NCBI RefSeq assembly: GCF_018294505.1
Contig: NC_057809.1
Span: forward strand, 509,479,914 to 509,543,913
DNA from: Triticum aestivum
Lineage: Eukaryota; Streptophyta; Magnoliopsida; Poales; Poaceae
DNA length: 64,000 bases
Direction: 5' to 3'
The notes under the pieces are model-generated. The model saw only the letters and a program-made list of their open reading frames with translations. It did not search any database and was not told the DNA's origin. A program made the position numbers and the translations under genes. Shown in pieces: positions 34,547 to 44,800 of this stretch. Position 1 is the stretch's first letter; each line of letters opens with the position of its first letter.

Positions 34547-37495
34547 ATGGTGTCTGCTGGAGTTTTGATCGAGGGTCAAGAGATCCGTCTCGGCACTCTC
34601 ACCTTCATCGCCGACGACTCCGCATGGCTCCAGGAGGCTCCACTCGACGTAGATGCGCTCCCCGTCCGCGGTGCGACGCATTTTCGCGCATGTGTCCGCG
34701 GCGTTCTGTTGCGGCAACCATCGACCCAGTATCGGTCGGATCTTCCATCTTCCACCCTCCCGGTCTCCCGCCAGCGCAAGCGCTCAGGCCGGTCGAGGCT
34801 TCTGCGATGGGTGAGTCACGCGGTGGCTCGCCAGTCGGCCACTACGCAAGTTGCGGCAATCGAGCCCAACGAATCTCTCTACGGCTTGTTCGATCAGTCG
34901 ACTGGCTCCGGAGAGACTGCATCCGAGTGCGGAAGCAGCGATCCAGCGGCGGAAATCTTGATGGTCGACGGGCCCCACAGTCCTCCTGGCTTCGCCCGTG
35001 GTGGTGGAGCAGGCGACGGCGGCGACCCTGCACGAGGCTACGAAGAGTACCAGCCCGAGCCACTCGACTCTCTGCAAAGAGAAGAGCTTCGCCGCAGGAA
35101 CGAGGATCCCTTGCGTGTTCCCATCGCAGGAGAAACCCCCGAGGCTCGTGCCTTGGAGGAGGCGCGTCTGGCCAATTTGGCCGAGCGCACTCGACTGGAG
35201 AACCTTCAGCGAGCACTCGACGAGCGCGCGCGGCAACGAGTTCCCGACACCAGTCGACGTCAACTCTTCCCGCCGACTCAGGTATATCGAACCCCGATTC
35301 AGAATTTAGCAGCTGCGACCCGTATAGCAGAGTCCATTCAGCCTTCGCAGTCAGAGGCTGGCAGAGGTTTGCTGCAGATCAGGGATCTGCTCCGGGCAGC
35401 AGGAGATCAGAATTCCGCCGTGTCTCAGTCGCGCAACAGAATTCACAGTCGATCTGTCACTGTGAATACGGTTCAGTCGGCTCACAGCCCCAGATCGCCT
35501 CCGCGGCGCGAAGGGCGTGAGAATCGGCGAGATCAATATGGCGACAGACTCGACCGAGATGATAGGCGTCGAGTGCCCTATTCCCCTCCGAGGGGTGGGT
35601 CTTACGCTCCTCGGCAGCCAGATGATAGGCGTCAGTACAGTACAGGGCATAGGGTTCCAGCTGACCCCAGAGAGCCAGGCTTCGACGCGCGATCCATTAT
35701 CGTGCAAGGATTGGTCAACCGGAACAGAGCCCATCGAGGTGCACTCGACAGAGATGTGCCCACGAGCAGTCGAGTACATGTTTCTGGTCCTGAATGTTTC
35801 AGCAGAGCTATCAGAGCCGCTGTTATCCCCCCCAATTTCAGGTTGGCAACAGGAGTCAGCAAGTTCACTGGTGAGTCTAAGCCTGAAACTTGGCTTGAAG
35901 ACTACCGAGTGGCAGTTCAGATCGGTGGTGGGAACGACGAGGTGGCCATGAAGCATTTGCCCCTCATGTTGGAAGGTTCTGCCAGGGCATGGTTGACTCA
36001 ATTGCCTCCTAGCAGTATTTACACTTGGGAAGATCTGTCCCGAGTGTTCGTCAGAACGTTCGAAGGGACTTGCAAGCGACCAGCGGGATTGACAGAGTTG
36101 CAAGTCTGCGTGCAGAAAACCAATGAGACTCTCAGAGAGTATATTCAGAGGTGGATCACTTTGCACCACACTGTGGAAAATGTCTCTGACCATCAGGCAA
36201 TATGCGCCTTCAAAGATGGTGTCAAGAACAGAGAACTGAGTTTGAAATTTGGTCGAACCGGTGACATGACCTTGAGTCGGATGATGGAGATTGCTACCAA
36301 GTACGCCAACGGCGAAGAAGAAGACCGACTCCGAAGCGGCAAGCACAAGCCGAGTCAGTCGGAAAAAGGAAATTCCAGTCGGAAACAGAAGCGGAAGGCT
36401 GAACCGGCAGCTCCTGGAGAGGCTCTGGCCGTGACTCAAGGAAAGTTTAAGGGGAAACCAAAAGGATCCTGGAACCCCAAGAAGGTGAAGGATAAAGAAG
36501 GGAACGACGTGATGGATATGCCGTGTCATATTCACACGAAGAAAGATGAAGAGGGGAATATCATTTACCCAAAGCACACCACTCGCCAATGTCGACTCCT
36601 GATCCAGCAGTTTCAGGGAAAACAGTCTAAGGACAAGGAGAAGGAGTCGGACAAAGCCGAAGACAAAGAGGACAGTGAGGGAGGATACCCGCATATCAAC
36701 TCCACTCTGATGATCTTCGCAGATGTGGAAAGCAGAAGTCGACTGAAAGTAATTAACCGAGAGGTTAACATGGTTGCTCCAGCGAAGGCAAATTATCTGA
36801 AGTGGTCTCAAACACCCATCACATTCGACCAATCTGATCACCCGACTCATATTGCCACCCCTGGGAGGCAAGCGTTGGTGGTCGATCCAGTTGTCGAAGG
36901 CACTCGACTGACAAAGGTGCTGATGGACGGTGGAAGTGGGCTGAATCTGTTATATGCAGACACGCTGAAAGGTATGGGCATTCCGATGTCCCGATTGAGC
37001 ATGAGTAACATGAGCTTCCATGGAGTTATACCAGGGAAGAAGGCTGAGTCTCTCGGCCAGATAGCTTTGGACGTAGTATTTGGCGATTCAAAGCATTTCC
37101 GCAAAGAAAAGTTGACATTTGAGGTCGTGGATTTTCAAAGTGCATATCATGCCATTTTGGGGAGGCCAGCCTATGCACGGTTCATGGCTCGACCATGTTA
37201 CGTGTACCTCAAATTGAAGATGCCCGGTCCCAAAGGTGTGATCACTGTCACCGGAGATAGGAAAAAGGCAGAGGAGTGCTTTCAGAAGGGCTCCAAAATT
37301 GCCGATTCCCAAGTGACAGCGGTCGAGTTCGAAGAGTACAAGCAAAACGCAGATCCGAGTGACTTGTTGCGATCCAAGAAGCCCGCCACAGAATCTGCAT
37401 TCCAGTCGTCCGGTGAGACGAAGCCTGTTCACATCCACCCGACCGACCCCGAAGCAGCTCCGACCCGCATCACCACAACACTCGACCCAAAATAG
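34547..37495 (+). CDS. gag-pr: Element F gag-protease
   Basis: 982 codons from ATG 34547 to TAG 37493-37495. Gag builds the virus-like particle and the protease cuts the polyprotein. Residues about 446-600 are the capsid domain (LEGSARAWLTQLPPSSIYTW). At about 659-682 a C/H-spaced segment (PCHIH ... KHTTRQC) takes the place of a normal zinc knuckle. The aspartic protease is at about 790-900: LMDGGSGLN active site and AILGRPAYARF flap-side motif. The N-terminal third is R/S/P-rich and low complexity. Frame continues unbroken into pol after the TAG, so gag-protease-pol was one reading frame. A 506-codon minus-strand frame (35351-36871) mirrors the gag codon pattern. Confidence 0.85.
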   Translation: MVSAGVLIEGQEIRLGTLTFIADDSAWLQEAPLDVDALPVRGATHFRACVRGVLLRQPSTQYRSDLPSSTLPVSRQRKRSGRSRLLRWVSHAVARQSATTQVAAIEPNESLYGLFDQSTGSGETASECGSSDPAAEILMVDGPHSPPGFARGGGAGDGGDPARGYEEYQPEPLDSLQREELRRRNEDPLRVPIAGETPEARALEEARLANLAERTRLENLQRALDERARQRVPDTSRRQLFPPTQVYRTPIQNLAAATRIAESIQPSQSEAGRGLLQIRDLLRAAGDQNSAVSQSRNRIHSRSVTVNTVQSAHSPRSPPRREGRENRRDQYGDRLDRDDRRRVPYSPPRGGSYAPRQPDDRRQYSTGHRVPADPREPGFDARSIIVQGLVNRNRAHRGALDRDVPTSSRVHVSGPECFSRAIRAAVIPPNFRLATGVSKFTGESKPETWLEDYRVAVQIGGGNDEVAMKHLPLMLEGSARAWLTQLPPSSIYTWEDLSRVFVRTFEGTCKRPAGLTELQVCVQKTNETLREYIQRWITLHHTVENVSDHQAICAFKDGVKNRELSLKFGRTGDMTLSRMMEIATKYANGEEEDRLRSGKHKPSQSEKGNSSRKQKRKAEPAAPGEALAVTQGKFKGKPKGSWNPKKVKDKEGNDVMDMPCHIHTKKDEEGNIIYPKHTTRQCRLLIQQFQGKQSKDKEKESDKAEDKEDSEGGYPHINSTLMIFADVESRSRLKVINREVNMVAPAKANYLKWSQTPITFDQSDHPTHIATPGRQALVVDPVVEGTRLTKVLMDGGSGLNLLYADTLKGMGIPMSRLSMSNMSFHGVIPGKKAESLGQIALDVVFGDSKHFRKEKLTFEVVDFQSAYHAILGRPAYARFMARPCYVYLKLKMPGPKGVITVTGDRKKAEECFQKGSKIADSQVTAVEFEEYKQNADPSDLLRSKKPATESAFQSSGETKPVHIHPTDPEAAPTRITTTLDPK

Positions 37496-40400
37496 GAAGA
37501 AGCGCTCATCCAGTTCCTCCGTGAGAACTGGGACATTTTTGCATGGAAGCCCGCTGACATGCCAGGTGTTCCCAGGGGACTGGCTGAGCATCGCCTAAGA
37601 GTCGACAAGTCTGCAAAGCCAGTAAAAGAACATCTTCGGCGGTCCGCCGTCCAGAAGAGAAAGGCCATCGGTGAAGAAGTGGCTCGACTGTTGGCGGCAG
37701 GATTTATCCGAGAGATATTCCACTCCGAGTGGCTCGCTAACGTCGTCATGGTTCCTAAGAAGGACAAGTCGCTCCGAATGTGCATTGATTTCAAGCACAT
37801 AAACCGGGCCTGCCCGAAAGATCACTTTCCTCTCCCTCGCATAGATCAAATTGTTGACTCGACCGCGGGATGCGAGAGGTTGTCTTTTTTAGATGCTTAC
37901 TCCGGGTACCACCAGATCCGTCTGTATGGGCCCGATGAAGTAAAAACAGCTTTCATCACTCCATTCGGGTGCTTCTGCTATATCACCATGCCATTCGGCC
38001 TCAAGAATGCCGGAGCCACATTTATGCGAATGATCCAGAAGTGTTTACTCACTCAAATCAGTCGGAATGTGGAAGCTTATATGGATGATATTGTTGTTAA
38101 GTCACGAAAAGGTTCCGACCTGCTCGCTGACCTTGCCGAAACATTTGCCAACCTCAGAAGGTATGATATCAAGCTCAATCCATCAAAGTGCACATTTGGA
38201 GTTCCTGGTGGCAAGTTACTCGGTTTTCTCGTTTCCGAACGGGGAATCGACGCCAACCCAGAAAAGATTGGCACTATTCTCCGAATGAAACGCCCTGTGC
38301 GAGTGCACGATGTCCAGAAGCTTACTGGATGCTTGGCCGCATTAAGTCGATTCATCTCACGACTCGGTGAAAAGGCATTGCCTCTTTACCGACTGATGAA
38401 GAAGGCTGACAAGTTCGAGTGGACTCCAGAAGCTGATGCAGCGTTTGCCGAGCTAAAAGCTCTGCTCTCCACCCAGCCGGTGCTTGCTGCTCCAATCAGC
38501 AAAGAGCCTCTGTTGCTCTACATCGCAGCCACAGGACAAGTCGTCAGTACTGTGCTAACGGTCGAGCGGGAAGAGGAAGGAAAAGCTCTCAAAGTTCAGC
38601 GCCCAGTGTATTATTTGTCTGAAGTCTTGACTCCATCCAAGCAGAGATATCCTCATTATCAGAAGCTTGTGTATGGAATATACATGACCACAAAGAAGGT
38701 TGCTCATTATTTCTCTGACCATTCAATCACAGTCGTCAGCGACGCTCCACTATCAGAGATTTTGCACAACAGAGATGCAACTGGTCGAGTGGCCAAATGG
38801 GCGATTGAACTTCTTCCCCTTGATATCAAGTTTGAGGCAAAGAAAGCCATTAAGTCCCAGGCAATAGCAGATTTCCTAGCCGAGTGGATCGAACAGCAGC
38901 AGCCGACTGAAGTTCACTCGGAGCATTGGACCATGTTTTTCGATGGTTCTAAGATGTTGAATGGTTCCGGTGCTGGGGTTGTCCTGGTTTCCCCCAGAGG
39001 AGATAAGCTCAGATATGTGCTCCAGATTCACTTTGATTCCTCCAACAATGAGGCAGAATACGAGGCCCTCCTGTATGGGTTGCGCATGGCCATTTCACTC
39101 GGCGTCCGTCGCCTAATGGTCTATGGTGACTCGGATTTAGTGGTCAATCAGGTGATGAAAGAGTGGGACGTGAGAAGCCCAGCCATGACTGGATACTGCA
39201 GTGCAGTGAGGAAGCTGGAGAAAAGGTTCGAGGGGTTGGAACTCCATCATATACCCCGACTGAAAAATCAAGCAGCTGATGATCTAGCAAAGATAGGTTC
39301 CAAGAGAGAAGCCATTCCGAGTGGTGTGTTCTTGGAGCATATACATACTCCATCAGTCAAAGAAGATCCTTTCACCAAAGAAACTCCGCAGCCCAAGAGT
39401 GCCACAGATCCGACTGAAGTTGAAGTCCCAGCGGTGGTCGACTTGATCATGGAGGTTTTGGTAGTCATTCCCGACTGGACGATTCCGTATGTCGCATATA
39501 TCTTGAGGAAAGAACTTCCGGAGGATGAGGAAGAGGCTCGACAGATCGTCCGTCGATCTAAGGCCTTTACCGTCATCAAAGGACAATTATACAGAGAGAG
39601 CACGACTGGAGTCGGTCAGAAGTGCATAACACCAGAAGAAGGTCGACTCATCCTCAACGATATTCACTCGGGGACCTGTGGTCATCATGCGTCCTCTCGG
39701 ACCATCGTGGCCAAAGCATACCGAGCCGGATTTTACTGGCCCAAGGCGAATGAGATGGCAAAGGAGATAGTAGATAAGTGCGAAGGATGTCAGTTCTACT
39801 CGAATATGTCGCACAAGCCTGCGTCAGCTTTGAAGACCATCCCCCTCGTCTGGCCTTTTGCAGTTTGGGGGCTGGACATGATCGGTCCTTTGAGAACAGG
39901 ACGAAGTGGCTTCACGCATGTACTGGTGGCAGTCGACAAGTTCACCAAGTGGATCGAGGCTAAACCAATCAAGAGCCTCGACACCGGTACTGCTGTTAGC
40001 TTCGTCAGGGAACTAATATTCAGATATGGAGTCCCGCACAGCATCATTACGGATAATGGGTCGAACTTCGACTCAGAAGAATTCAGAACCTTCTGCAACT
40101 CCCAGGGCACACGGGTCGACTATGCATCAGTCGCCCATCCGCAGTCGAATGGACAAGCAGAGCGAGCTAATGGACTGATTCTCAAGGGACTGAAGCCGCG
40201 ACTGATGCGTGATCTCAAACACGCGGCTGGAGCTTGGGTCGACGAACTTCCATCTGTGCTCTGGGGACTGCGGACCACGCCCAATCGGTCGACTGGAAGA
40301 ACTCCATTCTTCTTGGTCTATGGAGCCGAAGCAGTTTTGCCGAGTGATCTTCTCCACAATGCTCCTCGAGTCGAAATCTACAACGAAGCAGAAGCTGAAC

Positions 40401-40708
40401 AAGCGCGGCGGGACGCAGTCGACCTTTTAGAGGAAGAAAGGGAGATGGCTCTGATCCGGTCGACCATCTACCAACAAGATCTGCGCCGTTTCCACGCCCG
40501 AAATGTGAGAGGTCGAGCCTTCCAGGAAGGGGATTTGGTTCTCCGAGTGGATCAGCACAAACCACACAAACTTGCTCCTTCTTGGGAAGGCCCTTTCATC
40601 GTCACCAAGGTTCTCCACAACGGGGCATACCGTCTTTACAACGTCGAGCATAATATCGACGAGCCCCGAGCTTGGAACGTGGAGCTACTCCGCCCGTTTT
40701 ACACTTAA
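37496..40708 (+). CDS. pol: Element F pol: RT, dual RNase H, integrase
   Basis: Open for 1070 codons after the TAG, first ATG 37559 (numbering from there). RT with YMDD (EAYMDDIVVKS, about residue 175). First RNase H at about 330-450, probably inactive as in Tat elements. Second RNase H at about 460-590 with MFFDGS, NNEAEYEALL, GDSDLVVNQV and NQAADDLA, i.e. all four acidic residues. Integrase: HX3H/CX2C finger (HSGTCGHH ... CEGCQF, about 701-740), catalytic D791, D830 and E866 (D35E spacing), C-terminal end VELLRPFYT. No stop or frameshift. Made only by read-through of the TAG or not at all. Confidence 0.88.
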   Translation, partial: EEALIQFLRENWDIFAWKPADMPGVPRGLAEHRLRVDKSAKPVKEHLRRSAVQKRKAIGEEVARLLAAGFIREIFHSEWLANVVMVPKKDKSLRMCIDFKHINRACPKDHFPLPRIDQIVDSTAGCERLSFLDAYSGYHQIRLYGPDEVKTAFITPFGCFCYITMPFGLKNAGATFMRMIQKCLLTQISRNVEAYMDDIVVKSRKGSDLLADLAETFANLRRYDIKLNPSKCTFGVPGGKLLGFLVSERGIDANPEKIGTILRMKRPVRVHDVQKLTGCLAALSRFISRLGEKALPLYRLMKKADKFEWTPEADAAFAELKALLSTQPVLAAPISKEPLLLYIAATGQVVSTVLTVEREEEGKALKVQRPVYYLSEVLTPSKQRYPHYQKLVYGIYMTTKKVAHYFSDHSITVVSDAPLSEILHNRDATGRVAKWAIELLPLDIKFEAKKAIKSQAIADFLAEWIEQQQPTEVHSEHWTMFFDGSKMLNGSGAGVVLVSPRGDKLRYVLQIHFDSSNNEAEYEALLYGLRMAISLGVRRLMVYGDSDLVVNQVMKEWDVRSPAMTGYCSAVRKLEKRFEGLELHHIPRLKNQAADDLAKIGSKREAIPSGVFLEHIHTPSVKEDPFTKETPQPKSATDPTEVEVPAVVDLIMEVLVVIPDWTIPYVAYILRKELPEDEEEARQIVRRSKAFTVIKGQLYRESTTGVGQKCITPEEGRLILNDIHSGTCGHHASSRTIVAKAYRAGFYWPKANEMAKEIVDKCEGCQFYSNMSHKPASALKTIPLVWPFAVWGLDMIGPLRTGRSGFTHVLVAVDKFTKWIEAKPIKSLDTGTAVSFVRELIFRYGVPHSIITDNGSNFDSEEFRTFCNSQGTRVDYASVAHPQSNGQAERANGLILKGLKPRLMRDLKHAAGAWVDELPSVLWGLRTTPNRSTGRTPFFLVYGAEAVLPSDLLHNAPRVEIYNEAEAEQARRDAVDLLEEEREMALIRSTIYQQDLRRFHARNVRGRAFQEGDLVLRVDQHKPHKLAPSWEGPFIVTKVLHNGAYRLYNVEHNIDEPRAWNVELLRPFYT

Positions 40709-40800
40709 GTTTTATCGCTCGGATGAGTTGCAATAAAGAACTTCTGTAATTCATGGGTTTAGAAATAATTGTGTCAGCACTTTTTATTTTTGTCCACATA
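40709..40800 (+). other. Element F pol 3' end spacer
   Basis: Short AT-rich stretch between the pol stop and the tandem array. It may include the 3' end signals of the sense coding part; nothing specific is seen. Confidence 0.4.
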
Positions 40801-41590
40801 AAAACTCCCCCTCAGTGGGTGGCTTAGCCGCGAATCCGTTTCGCCTAAGTTTATAAAAATCCTACCGAGTGGTAAGCCAGCCTTCCACTCGGGGGCTTAG
40901 CCGCGAATCCGTTTCACCTAAGTTTATCAAAATCCTACCGAGTGGTAAGCCAGCCTTCCACTCGGAGGCTTAGCTGCAGCCTCGTGCTCGCCTAAGTTAT
41001 AAAAATCCTACCGAGTGGTAAGCCAGCCTTCCACTCGGAGGCTTAGCTGCAGCCTCGTGCTCGCCTAAGTTATAAAAATCCTACCGAGTGGTGAGCAACC
41101 CTCTCACTCGGGGGCTTAGCTGCAGTCCAAGCACTCGCCTAAGTTATCAAAATCCTACCGAGTGGTAAGCCAGACTTCCACTCGGAGGCTTAGCTGCAGC
41201 CTCGTGCTCGCCTAAGTTATAAAAATCCTACCGAGTGGTGAGCAACCCTCTCACTCGGGGGCTTAGCTGCAGTCCAAGCACTCGCCTAAGTTTATCAAAA
41301 TCCTACCGAGTGGTAAGCCAGCCTTCCACTAGGAGGCTTAGCTGCAGCCTCGTGCTCGCCTAAGTTATAAAAATCCTACCGAGTGGTAAGCAAGCCTTCC
41401 ACTCGGGGGCTTAGCTGCAGTCCAAGCACTCGCCTAAGTTTATCAAAATCCTACCGAGCGAAGAGCAATCCTCTCACTCGGAGGCTTAGCTGCAGCCTCG
41501 TGCTCGCCTAAGTTTTAAAAATCCTACCGAGTGAAGAGCAACCCTCTCACTCGGAGGCTTAGCTGCAGCCCAGTGCTCGCCTAAGTGGAT
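40801..41590. repeat. Tandem array (~74 bp) after element F pol
   Basis: About ten units, each with CTACCGAGTGG ... CCACTCGG (a hairpin-forming inverted repeat) followed by GGCTTAGCTGCAGCCTCGTG and GCCTAAGTTATAAAAATC. Unit length varies 72-78 bp with two variant types alternating. It lies between the pol stop and the stop of the antisense gene, the same place as E's 55-bp array. Confidence 0.88.
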
Positions 41591-41807
41591 TAAAGAATAA
41601 GTCGATTGCGGTACAGACACCTTGTGTTGGACCTGCAAAAGACATTTTGAGCCGAAGGCAATCATATTCGAGCGCCAAATTCAAAGTTTGAATCGATGTC
41701 TAAAGGAACCGAAAGTGCCCAAGCGTCAAGCCTGTTAAAGTTTGTCGGATACAATTCCACTCGGCATACCGAGGCAAATTTAAAAGAATCGAGCCAGAAG
41801 AAGTTTT
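41591..41807. other. Element F spacer between tandem array and antisense gene
   Basis: Non-coding, probably the 3' untranslated region of the antisense transcript. No clear polyadenylation signal was identified. Confidence 0.4.
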
Positions 41808-44800
41808 TTACCCCTCCTGTGGAGGGCTGGAAGGTGCAACAAATTCATCAAGGTCAATTCCGTCGGCGATACGAGTGGCAGCTGCAAGGAAAGTCTCCAT
41901 AAAGGACCTGAAGTCGTGCTTCTTGGTATTGGCCACCCGAAGAGCCGCCAGCTTCTCCTCTCGTGCATCTTTGCAGTGGACTCGGGCCAGACACAGAGCG
42001 ACATCCGCACCACACCGAGCCGAGGACTTCTTCCATTCCTGCACTCGACCAGGGATCGTGTTCAAGCGGGCCATTAGTGACTCAAGATCATTCTGAAGTG
42101 TCTCCTCAGGCCAGAGCGTCGAGTCGATGCGAGATGTGGCGGCCTTCAGCCTTGCGAGATAATCCACGACAGCTGCAACGCGAGACTCCAGTCGGAAAAC
42201 ATCCATGGCAACTTCGTCATTCACCGGAGAATTGACGGGGTCAAGGTTTGGCTCCAGTCGGCTGGTTTCTTCTTCAAAGTTTTGACAAAATTCTGCAAGG
42301 GTAATCACTAAGTCAAGGGGATAGTCGAATGGAAGAAGCCACAGTTGGAAATGTTTGCCAAACATGGAGGTTTACCTTCGAGCATAAGAAACAGCTTCTT
42401 GGCAAAGCCACTCAGGAAGGCCTCCAGTTCAGTCTTCTTCTCAGTCAATTTGCTGACTTGGTCGGTCAAGGCAGCTTTGTCAGTTCTCAGTCGACTGACT
42501 TCTTTGTTGGCAATCCCAAGAGCAGTTTTCAGGTTGGTATTGTCTTGTTCGAGCTTGGTGACTGAAGCTAACTTCTCATCAGCAAGCTTGATCTTTTCAG
42601 CTAGCTCAAGGTCTTTCTTCTGCTGGGCCTCCCTTACCTTACCTGCAAGACACAGCAAGATCAGATGTTGAAACAAGCAAGAGGAAAAGCAGTCGTCAAG
42701 GTCTCACCAAACATACCTTCAGTCTCCTCCTTTGCCTTTGTCAGCTTCTCCTGAACCAGCTTCAAGCTCAGCTCGACTTGAGTATGTTTTTGTTCCAGCT
42801 CTGAGTAGCGAGCCACGAGATCACAGGAGTTCTGCGAAGAACCAATCGACTAAACGTCAAATGTAACTCACTTCCGAGTGAAAAAGGGAAAAACACAAGT
42901 TTCTAAGACTACAGCCGAATACAAGCATTCGACCGTAGTCTCGGGGACTACACCCAGTGGGTGCACTCAGCGTGCCCCCACTAATTCTGTTGAAGACAAA
43001 GTCGACCAGTCGACCTCAAAAAAAAAAAAAACAGTGTGCGAAACGCATTCTCTAAGACTGTGATCAACTGCAAGCAGTCGACCACAGTCTCGGGGACTAC
43101 ACCCAGTGGGTGCACTCAGCGTGCCCCCACTGGTTTGCGAAATCCAGTCGACCAGTCGACTGACAGAAAGATTGACATCATAAAGCCTAAGGCCGACTGC
43201 CAGCAGTCGACCTTAACCTTGGGGACTACACCCAGTGGGTGCACTCAGCGTGCCCCCACCGGTTTGCGAAATCCAGTCGACCAGTCGACTGGTAGAAAGA
43301 TTGACATTATAAAGCCTAAGGCCGATTGCCAGCAGTCGACCTTAGCCTTGGGGACTACACCCAGCGGGTGCACTCAGCGTGCCCCCGCTAGCACGGAGTT
43401 TATTCGACACACCCACTGGGTGACTAATATAAATCCCGGAAAAGAAAAGTTTTTGGTAGCATATTCAACAGAACAAACAGCAGTCGACTGACCTGGACAT
43501 TACTTTGGAGGGCAGAGCTGGCGTCATAAGCTGCCTGGCTCGCATCCCGGATTGTCTTCAGCTGCTCCATCATGAGTCCTGCCTGGCGTATTGCCTCCTT
43601 CGCTGCACCAGCTTGGTCCTCTGGGACGTGGTGAGTCGTGAAGAGGGAGGGCTGCTGAGCACTCGTCAGTGGGGTCGCGAAGGTCACCGTGTGTCGAGTG
43701 GTGTTCTCTTCCTCCACAGTCAGAATTTCAGGCGCTGACACATCCTGAGGCACCTTACTGGCGGGCGCTTTTCGACTCCTCCTGTGCTTCAGCGGCTCTT
43801 CATCCTCATCATCATCAGGAAGATCGATAACAGTGTTGGGTGGAGCTGCGGAGAAGGGTCAGGATCAGAGATCACGAGTCAGTCGACTAAGAATGGTATT
43901 AAGAGCACAGTACCTGGATTCGAAGTTGCTGCATCTTCCATCTCGTGGTCATCGGCCCGGGCCGAGGTCTCAGAAGTAGCAGCACTGTAACCCCAAAGGA
44001 TCAGTCGACTAACCTCAGCGTCGACCAGAGATAAAGTTCGCACAAGAATAAGAAAATATGAGCAACACAATTACCCTGATATGGTGGGAATGGACACCTT
44101 CATCTTCGGCAGGAGCTTGGTCGGCTTCGGTGAGGCCGCCCTGGGCTGCTTCGGCGCCTTTTCAGTCGGCGCCGGAGAGGTGGTCCGAGGGCGCTTGGTC
44201 GACTGAGCGGCAGTCGCTACCCCCTTACCACGTTCGGTCGAGGGGTCGTGGACAAGTTTCGACCGCCTTTCTGAGCGCGGTGGAACGACCTCCTCCTCCT
44301 CTTCTTCCTCGTCCTCGATGTCATCTTCATCACCTTCATCATCATCATCGTCGTCGTCATCACCTGCAGCATCCGAGTCCCATTCCTCCTCTCCCTGGCT
44401 CTCGCCCCCGCTCGCCTCGCCCCCGCTCGCCTCGCCCCCGCTCGCCTCGCCTTCCTCAGTCGAAGCTTGTGCCCCATTGGGCATCGAGTACAGCTCGGTG
44501 AAGGCCTAGCAGATGCCCAAACAAGGATCAGTCGACCAGTCGACAGGGTTAGCAGAAATGAATACAACAAAGACATGATGGAAAGCAGAGCAAGCGTACC
44601 TTGTTTGGGACGCTGTCGTGGTCGAGTGGAGGAATCCTTCTGGCTCCGCGCGGGTTGTCCCTGTTTCCGGTAACGGCTACCATCCACCTTTCCAGAGTGA
44701 CATCGTCGACTTCTTCTGGATGGACTCTGGTCTCGTCCGCGGGCCCACAGTACAACCACATGCAGTGGCTCCGGAACTGGAGAGGTTGGATGCGGCGCTT

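Noticed and set aside
35351..36871. 506-codon minus-strand open frame opposite to F gag (and its twin at 31319-32776 in F')
   Set aside because: It mirrors gag codon by codon, has no motif, and arises from gag's base composition. Its presence in both copies follows from their near identity.
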